The notes: a model not told the origin generated them from the sequence alone. Shown: positions 1-6,866, counted from the first letter of the stretch. The stretch is 9,648 nt of DNA from an uncultured Dokdonia sp. (GCA_937124495.1 CAKZKZ010000330.1:1-9648); one strand, 5' to 3'. A program made the numbers and translations.

Positions 1-276
1 CTCCAGTCCACCTTGTTCACAACGTTTTTTTATTTCCACCCATTGTTCTTTAGAAAACTCCATCCGTTTCCAATAATCAAAACGGGTAGCATCTTGATCT
101 GACCATTTAACTCTAAAGGGTTCATGAATACTGCTCTCTGCTTCGGCTATATGTGTTTGAAATTTAATCGCATCTATTCCTGTTCCAGAAAGAGCGTCTA
201 TATACTCATACACTTTTTGTATGCTTCCGTTATGCGCTTGCGCTATTTCTGCAATGATGAAAGGAATGTTTTTCAT
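1..276 (-). CDS. NeuB-family nonulosonic acid synthase, N-terminal fragment (cut by window edge)
   Basis: The reverse complement from the ATG at 274-276 reads open for exactly 92 codons to base 1, so the gene runs off the left edge. Family knowledge: NeuB-type enzymes condense phosphoenolpyruvate with a hexosamine derivative (ManNAc or a 2,4-diacetamido sugar) in the cytoplasm to make Neu5Ac, legionaminic or pseudaminic acid. Seen here: the N-terminal strand IIAEIAQAHNG (residues 7-17), matching the AEIG-x-NHNG signature, and AIKFQTH (36-42), matching the KFQ strand of the TIM barrel, with Lys38 in the conserved lysine position. The segment EPFRVKWSDQDATRFDYWKR (52-71) differs from classical Neu5Ac synthases, so the product sugar cannot be named. 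The PEP and metal-ligand residues further on and the C-terminal antifreeze-like domain lie outside the window. It starts 14 bases after the stop of the QueC-like gene, so co-transcription is likely. Family call secure; substrate unknown. Confidence 0.88.
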   Translation of the reverse strand, partial: MKNIPFIIAEIAQAHNGSIQKVYEYIDALSGTGIDAIKFQTHIAEAESSIHEPFRVKWSDQDATRFDYWKRMEFSKEQWVEIKKRCEQGGLE

Positions 277-290
277 AGTAAAAGTATTCT

Positions 291-1445
291 TTATGTAAAA
301 AGTGTTTTTATTTTCTTCTTTAAAAGGCGTTTTTTCAAGTGTAATTCCCAATATAATGTATGAAAATTATAATATGCTCCTTTCTTTACTTCTTCATATA
401 ACTCTCTATTGAGCTGGTCTTTATTTCTTGTCATTTTTATCTGTGCAAGAAATTTATTTTTATGTTTATTATATTCACTTTTATCAAATACGGCTGAGAA
501 CTGATCATAGGTTCCTAAGAGTTCTAGGGTAAGTTGTGTTCTCATACATTTATCACATTTTGAACAATTCTGATAGGTCGATTTTATAGCTTCATAGGTA
601 TCTACACACACATCCAAATAGTGTTGAGCAATGGATGAACTTGCAATAATTTTAGTCCGCTCAAATCTTGATATATCAGACAATGTATAATCTACCGTCA
701 GACTTGAAGAACTGAGTAAATGAACACAAAAGTTATTCAAATATATTTTATCAATCCCATAGCGTTCTTTGTATCCTTCTTTCTGTCCTGTGCTATAACT
801 GTAATAGTTTATGACTGGATGCAATATATGTACACAGGCAATTTGTAAAAATGAGTGATTATCTTGAAATTTCTGCTTGGTAAATTCGCTTAGATTTGTG
901 TCTACTCGCACCAACTTTTCTCCGAATTCAGACGCTGCTTTACGCGCATTTGAATATCGAAAACCTGCAATCTCGGTCGTTTTTTCTTGTAGGAACTTCC
1001 CATGAGAACCTGCATTAAAAAAGGTCAAATATGCTATTTCTTTTTCTGTTTGAAGTAATGTTGAAAGGCTATCGACTCCGCAAGAAAAACCTGTTGCATA
1101 GCGCTCTTCAGTCACGCTAGATTTCATAGTAATTGTTGCTGCTTTGATACTCGGGATATACGTAGTTTCATACGCCGCTGCCATAGTAGGCAGCAACTCT
1201 TCTCGAATATTTTTTAGTAATACCGCACACACAGGGTTTCTGGACTCAATATCCATTTCTTTTTCAAAAGATAACGGAAGCATCCCTATCAAAGCGGCAT
1301 TATAGATAGATGCGGTATCTGTGTATGTGATTTCTTCATGAATCGTAAAGTGTACGATGTGCTCATCTTGATCTATGGATATAGGTATCTTGACAACCGT
1401 TTGTTGTGGAGTATGCGTTATAGAATAATCACCTATATATATCAT
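291..1445 (-). CDS. QueC-like PP-loop ATPase of a glycan locus, function unknown
   Basis: A 384-residue protein with an N-terminal region of about 115 residues that I do not recognise, then a PP-loop motif GFSCGVDSL (119-127), the SGGxDS nucleotide-binding loop of N-type ATP pyrophosphatases with Cys for the first Gly. The C-terminal part carries Cys280, then CSKCDKCMRT (294-303), a C-x13-C-x2-C-x2-C pattern resembling the zinc site of QueC (7-cyano-7-deazaguanine synthase). Known: PP-loop enzymes adenylate a carboxylate or carbonyl group for attack by ammonia or a sulfur donor. It is longer than QueC (about 220-230 residues), and no queuosine pathway gene is near. It lies 9 bases after a glycosyltransferase and 14 bases before a NeuB homologue, suggesting modification of a sugar, perhaps amidation or amidination; that role is inference. 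The tail (KKRLLKKKIK) is lysine-rich. It does not show the layout I know for WbpG/PseA sugar amidotransferases. The ATG at 1443-1445 fits the gap. Confidence 0.75.
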   Translation of the reverse strand: MIYIGDYSITHTPQQTVVKIPISIDQDEHIVHFTIHEEITYTDTASIYNAALIGMLPLSFEKEMDIESRNPVCAVLLKNIREELLPTMAAAYETTYIPSIKAATITMKSSVTEERYATGFSCGVDSLSTLLQTEKEIAYLTFFNAGSHGKFLQEKTTEIAGFRYSNARKAASEFGEKLVRVDTNLSEFTKQKFQDNHSFLQIACVHILHPVINYYSYSTGQKEGYKERYGIDKIYLNNFCVHLLSSSSLTVDYTLSDISRFERTKIIASSSIAQHYLDVCVDTYEAIKSTYQNCSKCDKCMRTQLTLELLGTYDQFSAVFDKSEYNKHKNKFLAQIKMTRNKDQLNRELYEEVKKGAYYNFHTLYWELHLKKRLLKKKIKTLFT

Positions 1446-1454
1446 ACGTGCTTC

Positions 1455-2573
1455 TTATTGTATACTATTATATGCCTTTACGACGCGTTTCTTAATCTTC
1501 ATATACTCCAATTCTTTCGCTGCCTTCACACTATTCAACGTAAACGCATTATGTATCATTTCTTTATTCTCAAGTGCTGTCTTTATTAAAGAAGCAATAT
1601 GCTTTTCTTGTAAAGGTTCTTCTATGAGAAGTCCATTTTCAGAAGAAGATATCACATCTTCTGAAGCACCGCCGGGATTAGACTGTATCGGAAACGCTCC
1701 CAGGCAGATGGCTTCTAATAATGTGTTTGGCATCCCATCAGAAATACTGTTTCCTATAGAGATTAGAGATGCTCCCATCAATTCAAATAACGCTTTATGT
1801 GGGATAGCGGATAAAAATTGAAACCCTGTTTCCTCCTCTTGAAATGCTTGTTGCAACGCAGGAGTACTCCCATACACAACAACCTTCATTTTTTCTGGCA
1901 GGTCTAAGATGCGTACCGCATTTAAAACAACACTCGCTTTCCCTAGTTCATTCTCATATCCTTTTACTAAAATAATGTTTCGCTTCTCTACGGGTTGTAT
2001 ATATTTCTTTAATGCTTCCAAATGATATCCTCCACCTCCGGGAAAAACGCCTAGAAATTGACCTTTAAAGCCATTCGCACTTGCTATCTTGAAATCTCGA
2101 TGACAATCTGCAAATAAATAATCAACTCTCTTGAGGATTTTAGGAACTGTTATATCGTAATCAGGTTTATTACTCTTGTTAAACAAATCACTTCCCCAAG
2201 AAGAATACACCCAAGGAATCGTATTGGTTTTCATCACCTCATACATAGGCACACACGTCGTATATAATGCAAAACTGTGAATGATATCAGGTTGAATTTC
2301 TTCTACTGCTTTTGCAAATCCAATGGATATTTTTACATCAAATTTTTCTGATAGTCTCTGATATAACTTTGGGAATTTTCGTTTTAAAAAATACCGTCCT
2401 TTCTTCTTTAGGAATCCTTTTTTCCAATCTGTAATTTGCTGTATCCAAGATAAAGAAGGAATATATCCTTGATCTTTTATGTCAAACCAATACACTTCAT
2501 GACCGCTATCTTCCAATTGGGTAACCCAACGGCGAAAATGTATCGAATTCATTGAGACCATGAGTATTTTCAT
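1455..2573 (-). CDS. GT4-type (GT-B fold) glycosyltransferase
   Basis: A cytoplasmic sugar transferase expected to add one residue to the lipid-linked glycan. I place the start at the ATG at 2571-2573, giving 372 residues beginning MKILMVSMNSIHFRRWV. This ATG overlaps the upstream TGA as ATGA, and the first beta strand then starts at residue 1. An in-frame ATG nine codons upstream (2598-2600) would give a longer overlap and an unusual leader. Domains: N-terminal Rossmann part with WGSDL (126-130), a motif frequent in surface-polysaccharide GT4 enzymes; linker near 180; C-terminal nucleotide-sugar domain with ILVKGYE (201-207) and the signature SDGMPNTLLEAICLGAFPIQ (278-297) followed by PGGASED (300-306). 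Glu287 is in the position of the conserved donor-ribose-binding glutamate. Length is normal for GT4. Donor and acceptor cannot be read from sequence. It ends 9 bases before the QueC-like gene. Confidence 0.88.
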   Translation of the reverse strand: MKILMVSMNSIHFRRWVTQLEDSGHEVYWFDIKDQGYIPSLSWIQQITDWKKGFLKKKGRYFLKRKFPKLYQRLSEKFDVKISIGFAKAVEEIQPDIIHSFALYTTCVPMYEVMKTNTIPWVYSSWGSDLFNKSNKPDYDITVPKILKRVDYLFADCHRDFKIASANGFKGQFLGVFPGGGGYHLEALKKYIQPVEKRNIILVKGYENELGKASVVLNAVRILDLPEKMKVVVYGSTPALQQAFQEEETGFQFLSAIPHKALFELMGASLISIGNSISDGMPNTLLEAICLGAFPIQSNPGGASEDVISSSENGLLIEEPLQEKHIASLIKTALENKEMIHNAFTLNSVKAAKELEYMKIKKRVVKAYNSIQ

Positions 2574-3658
2574 AGCGAAGATAAAAGGTTCATTGTACAC
2601 ACGATGGTAGCCGCATTCCTATCAAAAGAATAGTGATAAGGTCTATTACGGTGCTTTCCAATAATCGTTTCTAGTAATTTACTATTTGCTTCTTCTAGAG
2701 ATATAAACTGTGGAGTTCTTTTTTGCAATGCTTTTTTTACACTTGTTTTGAAAGTTTTCTCTTCTGGGTGTGGTTGTACTACCAATTGTATGACCTCATC
2801 TGCCCAAACGCCTTCATCTAACTGAAAACAAAAGGCAGTGATCGCATTCAGTGTGCTCACACACGTAATCTTTTCTGTTGGTTGATTCAGTGCTACATAG
2901 GCGTCTACACTTGGAAGAATTCCCCAATCCTGATGCGTATTTACTTGTGTTTTTTTATGCTTTCGCGAAAGCTTAATATACTCAAAATTAACGCGTTCTA
3001 ATGTATGATGATAGGGTGCTGTACTCTCTTTAGATCTATAGAATTTAGGATGCCATTGGTGTAATAACAGTACTTCTTCTTGATTGAAATGCACTGGAAT
3101 TCCTTTATGGCGCAATCGCACATGCACATCGGTATCTTCAGATCCCCAACCATGATAAAACTCATCAAAACCATTAATTTCTTTAAGAATAGCCGTTGGA
3201 AATAAGGTCATCCCTGTGGCTTCCTCATTAGTATAAAACTTTACCTCATACTCATCAAAGGGTTTTTCTATAATGCTTTCTTCCTCGGTAAGGATACCTA
3301 CGTTAAAATACGTTACCTCAGCAGGATGTAGATGCTTCTGGATCTTTTGCACAAAATCAGGATGAAACAGCATATCCATATCTGCCACCATAAAATAAGG
3401 TGTATCGCATTGCTTTAAGGCTATATTTATCGCTCTTGTTTTTTGCCATAATTGTCCTTGTGTTGGACAAAGCATAAGGTGTACTTTTTCTAATGAGTCC
3501 GTATAGGCTTGAAATTCTTTTTGATAGGTTACGTCACTTCCATAATCTACTACGACAACCTGTACTTGTTCATTGAGTTGCACAGCAATAGAACCCAGTG
3601 TACGCTTTACAGTCGCTAGGTTTCTATTACGATTTGGAATAACGACAGTTAGATTCAT
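2570..3658 (-). CDS. GT2 / galactosyltransferase-like (GT-A fold) glycosyltransferase
   Basis: A 362-residue enzyme opening with LTVVIPNRNRN (3-13), the typical GT2 nucleotide-binding strand, with VVVVDYGSD (34-42) next and the metal-binding DxD motif as ADMDM (92-96). A second signature, NGFDEFYHGWGSEDTD (162-177), matches the Glyco_transf_7C element of beta-4-galactosyltransferases and chondroitin-polymerase-like enzymes, where the acidic pair in GWGxED acts in acceptor binding and catalysis. By family knowledge this favours transfer of a galactose- or hexosamine-type sugar in an inverting reaction, but the donor is not provable. Residues from about 240 to 362 form an extra C-terminal part that I do not recognise; it has no visible second DxD motif, so this is not a two-domain polymerase. 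Start and stop both lie in ATGA overlaps (3655-3658 and 2570-2573), so translation is probably coupled to both neighbours. Confidence 0.87.
   Translation of the reverse strand: MNLTVVIPNRNRNLATVKRTLGSIAVQLNEQVQVVVVDYGSDVTYQKEFQAYTDSLEKVHLMLCPTQGQLWQKTRAINIALKQCDTPYFMVADMDMLFHPDFVQKIQKHLHPAEVTYFNVGILTEEESIIEKPFDEYEVKFYTNEEATGMTLFPTAILKEINGFDEFYHGWGSEDTDVHVRLRHKGIPVHFNQEEVLLLHQWHPKFYRSKESTAPYHHTLERVNFEYIKLSRKHKKTQVNTHQDWGILPSVDAYVALNQPTEKITCVSTLNAITAFCFQLDEGVWADEVIQLVVQPHPEEKTFKTSVKKALQKRTPQFISLEEANSKLLETIIGKHRNRPYHYSFDRNAATIVCTMNLLSSL
2959..2972. repeat. perfect 14-base palindrome GCTTTCGCGAAAGC, copy 1
   Basis: This is a perfect inverted repeat inside the glycosyltransferase gene at 2570-3658, where it encodes part of KLSRKHK. 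The identical 14-mer recurs at 8813-8826. It is probably a genome-wide iterated palindrome rather than a local regulatory site, because it sits within coding sequence. Confidence 0.75.
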
Positions 3659-4911
3659 GATAGTGCATTGAATTGATCTGCTACATACGCAGGCGAAAAA
3701 TAATACAGTAAAGTGTCTACATCTTCTACCTCTAATGTTAATTGACCCTTTTTTGATTTCCAGTGAGTGTATATTTCTCTTAAATGATTTTTGATAGTTG
3801 GCACATCATCTATTTCTGCCCAATAAGGATATGATTTTCCTAATAGTCGTTTGGTCTCACTTTTATACGGACTTAATAGAAGTATAGGAGTATCTGCTTT
3901 TATACAATGTGGAACTTTACCTGGTAAGAAAGGGCTGAAAGGTCCTTTTGCTTCTAGCACAACATTAATAGACGTTTTATACTGCATTGATAAAACACTA
4001 TCAAAATTCATATAGTCAGGATGCACATATATGGTGGCATGCTCTTTTGAAAGATCTTCCAATGCTTCATGAAAAATAGATCTAGTTCCTAGAAAAATGA
4101 GACTAGCGTCTTTTCCAAAATCACTATTTTCTAGTGCAAGTTCGCAAAAGGCATTTGCCAAAGCCATAGGGTTGCGGGCGCTCATCATAGAGCCTGCATG
4201 AAGTATATTAAATCGAGTGGCATCAAAGAATTCTGGCGTTTGCTCTCCGACTGAAATATCAGGAATTTGATGCGGAATTACAATGGCTTTTCCTTTTGCA
4301 TTATGATAATAGCTTTCCATCCAATCTCCAAGGTATTGGCTAGGATACATCATATACGTAGCACTTTCTGAAATTTTTAGAAAGAATTTTCTTTTAAATT
4401 GATGCCCTGGCTCTACCCAATCATACGGTCTAGGATACGAATGTTGAGGATATGGATCATGAATGTATGCAATAAATTTATCATGCCAGCTCGGTGATAT
4501 AGCCAACGCCATATGTGCTCTAAAACTGCCTGCATAACTAAGCGCTAGCACCCAATCATATGCTTCTGGTTTTTCTTTATCAAGAGCTTCTTTAATGCTC
4601 GCTACATCATAGGTATGTGCATACGAAAATCCTCTACGCGCTTCTGTTTTTTTATGTAAAGAAATCCCTAAGGTTCTTTTAATGAGAAGTTGCGTTTTTG
4701 AAAGTAGGTAATAAATGCTTGTTCTTTTCTCTTTTATAGCGACTGTCGCGGCATTTTTAATCTGTATCTCTTTTCTAGAATAATGAAGGATTTTCAAATC
4801 ATAACCACACGCCAGTAAACTCTCTACTAGAGCCAAACTTGTTTTTGCACCACTGCTAGCATCTACATCTAGTGTATCTGCAACTATTAATATTCGTAAT
4901 GGTGTACTCAC
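3655..4911 (-). CDS. GT4-like (GT-B fold) glycosyltransferase with GTG start
   Basis: A 418-residue protein beginning at a GTG (4909-4911). An in-frame TAA lies six codons upstream and no ATG or TTG lies between, while the Rossmann strand LRILIVADTLD begins at residue 5, so this start is well constrained. The N-terminal half (1-210) holds the glycine-containing stretch ASSGAKTSLALVESLL (18-33), typical of acceptor-domain starts in GT4 enzymes, and FIAYIHDPYPQHSYPRPYDW (146-165), probably the acceptor-side loop. The C-terminal half has FNILHAGSMMSARNP (234-248), the start of the donor domain, and VVLEAKGPFSPFLPGKVPHC (317-336) then DTPILLLSP (340-348), which replaces the usual E-x7-E glycosyltransferase signature. 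The match to GT4 is therefore clear in fold but divergent in motif. It follows the upstream gene after 21 bases and overlaps the next by ATGA. Sugar specificity is unknown. Confidence 0.8.
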   Translation of the reverse strand: MSTPLRILIVADTLDVDASSGAKTSLALVESLLACGYDLKILHYSRKEIQIKNAATVAIKEKRTSIYYLLSKTQLLIKRTLGISLHKKTEARRGFSYAHTYDVASIKEALDKEKPEAYDWVLALSYAGSFRAHMALAISPSWHDKFIAYIHDPYPQHSYPRPYDWVEPGHQFKRKFFLKISESATYMMYPSQYLGDWMESYYHNAKGKAIVIPHQIPDISVGEQTPEFFDATRFNILHAGSMMSARNPMALANAFCELALENSDFGKDASLIFLGTRSIFHEALEDLSKEHATIYVHPDYMNFDSVLSMQYKTSINVVLEAKGPFSPFLPGKVPHCIKADTPILLLSPYKSETKRLLGKSYPYWAEIDDVPTIKNHLREIYTHWKSKKGQLTLEVEDVDTLLYYFSPAYVADQFNALS

Positions 4912-4932
4912 AAGTTTTAGACTAAATTAATA

Positions 4933-5841
4933 CTAATTATATCTTAGATAGTTTATATAAGCACGTTTTGCTTTATAAAGTGCCAATCTATATTTTTCTA
5001 TTTTATTTTTAGGAACTCTAGCTTTCGTTTCAACAAATAACTTAGAAACTTCAGACTTCCAGTTATCGTCTAACCAAGCATTAAAATACGTAGGATTGCA
5101 GCCATTGGTATACCAAGCTTGAGCCTCTTTACTTTGTTCATTTTTAAACACATGAAAAGCAGGATAATGTGTGTCTATATAAATATCGATTCCTAATACT
5201 TCTGCTCGCGTACAAATATGTCTATCTTCTCCAGCATAAGGCATATTTTGAATACGCTTAAAATTCAGGCCTTTTTCCATAGCCTTTTTAGTAAGCAGTG
5301 TGCATGCTCCGCCAGCGCCTACTTTATACGTTCCTGGGTTTTGGAGTTGTAATATCGTCTCTGGGTACATATAATCCCAAGAATGCACATCCCAACAATT
5401 AGGTTTTGCAAAATTTTGATCATGAAAAACAGTCCAAAATACTTCAAACACAAAATCTTTATTGCATTGTATGAGGTGCTGTAATAGATTAGGATGTAAT
5501 ACCAGATCTGCATCTAAAAGAAATAGGTAGTCATAGTTTTCTTCCAGAGCATACGATATTGCTTTATTTTTAATACTCGTAATTCTATCTGTAAGAGATC
5601 GATTCCAGTTGTGCGTTTTATAATTAGAACTATCCTGTAACCAGTCTCTTTCTACGTTTACACTTGGATGTTTTTGTTCAAAGTCTTTAAGAAACTGAAT
5701 TGATTTTTCTTCATTATTATCATCATACAAAAGAACATCTAATTGAATTCCCTTTGTATCTAATGCTAACCAAGAAGGAAGCACCACTTCTAGGACTTCT
5801 TTGGACTTACATAAAGATGAAAATACCAATACTTTTTTCAT
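4933..5841 (-). CDS. GT-A glycosyltransferase of the LDADLVLHP / GEDRH type
   Basis: A 302-residue protein, likely a cytoplasmic, metal-dependent glycosyltransferase. Instead of the classical IPxYN opening it starts MKKVLVFSSLCKSKEVLEVV with DVLLYDDNNEE (35-45) as the donor-side acidic element. The metal motif is LLDADLVLHPNLL (108-120). It is followed by VFEVFWTVF (131-139), the glycine-rich GAGGACTLLTKKAM (175-188) and AGEDRHICTRAEVLG (203-217), where the ED pair fits the catalytic-base position, then THYPAFHVF (224-232). From memory this combination resembles a group of proteins annotated only as glycosyltransferase family 2 or Anp1-like, many from Firmicutes; this needs a database check. 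The Lys/Arg-rich, aromatic tail from about 272 could lie on the membrane. It is the first gene after the only sizeable gap in the window and may have its own promoter. It ends with TAG, 21 bases before the next gene. Confidence 0.8.
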   Translation of the reverse strand: MKKVLVFSSLCKSKEVLEVVLPSWLALDTKGIQLDVLLYDDNNEEKSIQFLKDFEQKHPSVNVERDWLQDSSNYKTHNWNRSLTDRITSIKNKAISYALEENYDYLFLLDADLVLHPNLLQHLIQCNKDFVFEVFWTVFHDQNFAKPNCWDVHSWDYMYPETILQLQNPGTYKVGAGGACTLLTKKAMEKGLNFKRIQNMPYAGEDRHICTRAEVLGIDIYIDTHYPAFHVFKNEQSKEAQAWYTNGCNPTYFNAWLDDNWKSEVSKLFVETKARVPKNKIEKYRLALYKAKRAYINYLRYN

Positions 5842-5972
5842 TTGTTGTTCAATGTAAATTATACAATAGAATTATAGTAAAAAATCAAATTGATGCAGTG
5901 TGTCGATAGCCTATTTTACTGCCTAATGTTAGCATACATTGTTTACTATATACCACAAGATAAATATAATCT
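5842..5972. other. 131-base AT-rich intergenic gap, the only sizeable one in the window
   Basis: No open frame of note crosses this stretch on either strand. It separates the upstream block (GT4, GT2, acyltransferase, GT2) from the downstream block that ends in NeuB. It contains nested inverted repeats: an outer pair TATAGTAAA (5873-5881) and TTTACTATA (5942-5950), enclosing GCAGT/ACTGC (5895-5899, 5918-5922) and AATGT/ACATT (5925-5929, 5936-5940). I see no convincing intrinsic terminator (no GC-rich stem followed by a T tract on the minus strand). It may be a leader or promoter region for the second block, or simply a former insertion point. Confidence 0.6.
5856..5889 (-). promoter_or_regulatory. 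weak candidate Bacteroidota-type promoter before the 4933-5841 gene
   Basis: On the minus strand TTTG (5886-5889) is followed after 22 bases by TATAATTT (5856-5863), resembling the Bacteroidota pair TTTG and TAnnTTTG, about 15 bases before the ATG at 5839-5841. The spacing is a few bases longer than usual, the last G is missing, and the DNA is so AT-rich that chance matches are expected. The position in the only large gap is the main argument for it. Confidence 0.2.
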
Positions 5973-6866
5973 TTACGCACGAATAAGTGTAATCCAATAG
6001 GCATAAATCCTATTTAATTCAAAAACAAATCTAACTCTATCTAGTTTATACAAGTGCATAAAAAGTTTTTTAAGATCCAGTCTCATACGATAAAAAACAC
6101 CTGTAGCCATTTTAGAATTGTTTTTTCTCAATAGAATTAATTGAACCATTGTCTGGCCTTTTCCTCTAGCCATCCTGTACAAGTAGGATTTTGTAAGCCG
6201 ATCTTTAGGGATAAAATGCTCAAAAGTATTATCGCACATCTGTCTAATTTTATATCCTTTAGCGACTGCATATTCACACATTTCTGAATCTCCACCAGAG
6301 GATAAACTTTTCCCTTTTCTGTCTGTCATTTTAGGTTGGAAGTCATCAAAAATAGATTTTCTAAAACACATTCCTGCCCCATACACATTGGTCACATCTC
6401 CATCTCTTCTACACCCTAATGCATAAATACTCTTAAATTTTTCAAACCAACGAGGTGGGTCAATTTCACACGCCTCTACACCATTACCTCCAACAACACC
6501 ATACGTATCATTTTCTTCTAGAAAACCATATAGCCTTTTTACATACTGAGTATTTAACCAATTATCATCATCACAAAAAAGAATGGTATCATACTGAGCA
6601 GTATCTATACCTTTTTTCCTTGCATAATTGAGTCCTGCTTTTGTTTCACTTACAATGGTAGCATTAGGAAATTCGGCATCAGCTATAAGCTTTTGGGCTA
6701 ATGCGACACTCGTATCTGTACTGGCATTATCGACAAGAATTAATTCCCAAGAAATACCCTCAAGCCCTTCTTGAAGAAAAATACTATTCATGGTAGGACC
6801 TATACGCTCACTGCTATTATAAAAGCAAATAATTACAGAAATTCCTTTTTCTTGCTTCATGCTCAT
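5973..6866 (-). CDS. GT2 (GT-A fold) glycosyltransferase
   Basis: A 297-residue enzyme with a complete GT2 catalytic domain: ISVIICFYNSSERI (9-22), the nucleotide-binding strand; LILVDNASTDTS (42-53), donor-binding Asp; and ILFCDDDNWL (95-104), the DxD metal motif. GGDSEMCEYAVAKGYKI (191-207) carries the acidic pair in the catalytic-base position, and a conserved-type His sits in FEHFIP. GAGMCFRKSIFDDF (163-176) is the usual acceptor-side strand. The C-terminal 60 residues are basic and aromatic (RLDLKKLFMHLYK onward), probably lying on the membrane surface. The start ATG at 6864-6866 overlaps the upstream TGA as ATGA; Met3 is a possible alternative six bases later but breaks that overlap. 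It is the last gene of the first block, followed by the 131-base gap. Donor and acceptor are unknown. Confidence 0.9.
   Translation of the reverse strand: MSMKQEKGISVIICFYNSSERIGPTMNSIFLQEGLEGISWELILVDNASTDTSVALAQKLIADAEFPNATIVSETKAGLNYARKKGIDTAQYDTILFCDDDNWLNTQYVKRLYGFLEENDTYGVVGGNGVEACEIDPPRWFEKFKSIYALGCRRDGDVTNVYGAGMCFRKSIFDDFQPKMTDRKGKSLSSGGDSEMCEYAVAKGYKIRQMCDNTFEHFIPKDRLTKSYLYRMARGKGQTMVQLILLRKNNSKMATGVFYRMRLDLKKLFMHLYKLDRVRFVFELNRIYAYWITLIRA

Noticed and set aside
124..363. Plus-strand open frame of 79 codons
   Set aside because: It overlaps the NeuB fragment and the end of the PP-loop gene on the other strand, and its Cys/Phe/Tyr-rich product has no recognisable motif.
291..1445. PP-loop protein as part of an antiphage system (QatC-like) or a true queuosine QueC
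   Set aside because: No partner genes of such systems are visible and every neighbour is a glycan gene. The size also differs from QueC.
1338..1821. Plus-strand open frames of 83 and 65 codons (1338-1589 and 1624-1821)
   Set aside because: Both are antisense to the well-supported PP-loop and GT4 genes and have low-complexity or motif-free products.
2574..2600. Upstream ATG at 2598-2600 as the start of the GT4 gene
   Set aside because: It adds nine residues before the first beta strand and enlarges the overlap to 31 bases, while the ATG at 2571-2573 makes a clean ATGA junction.
5319..5909. Small open frames around the 4933-5841 gene (5319-5513 minus, 5700-5909 plus)
   Set aside because: They lie inside or across a convincing GT-A gene in other frames. 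The plus-strand frame has no recognisable features.
5873..5950. Intrinsic terminator or mobile-element scar in the intergenic gap
   Set aside because: The stems are AT-rich, widely spaced and not followed by a T tract on the minus strand. No target-site duplication or transposase remnant is visible.
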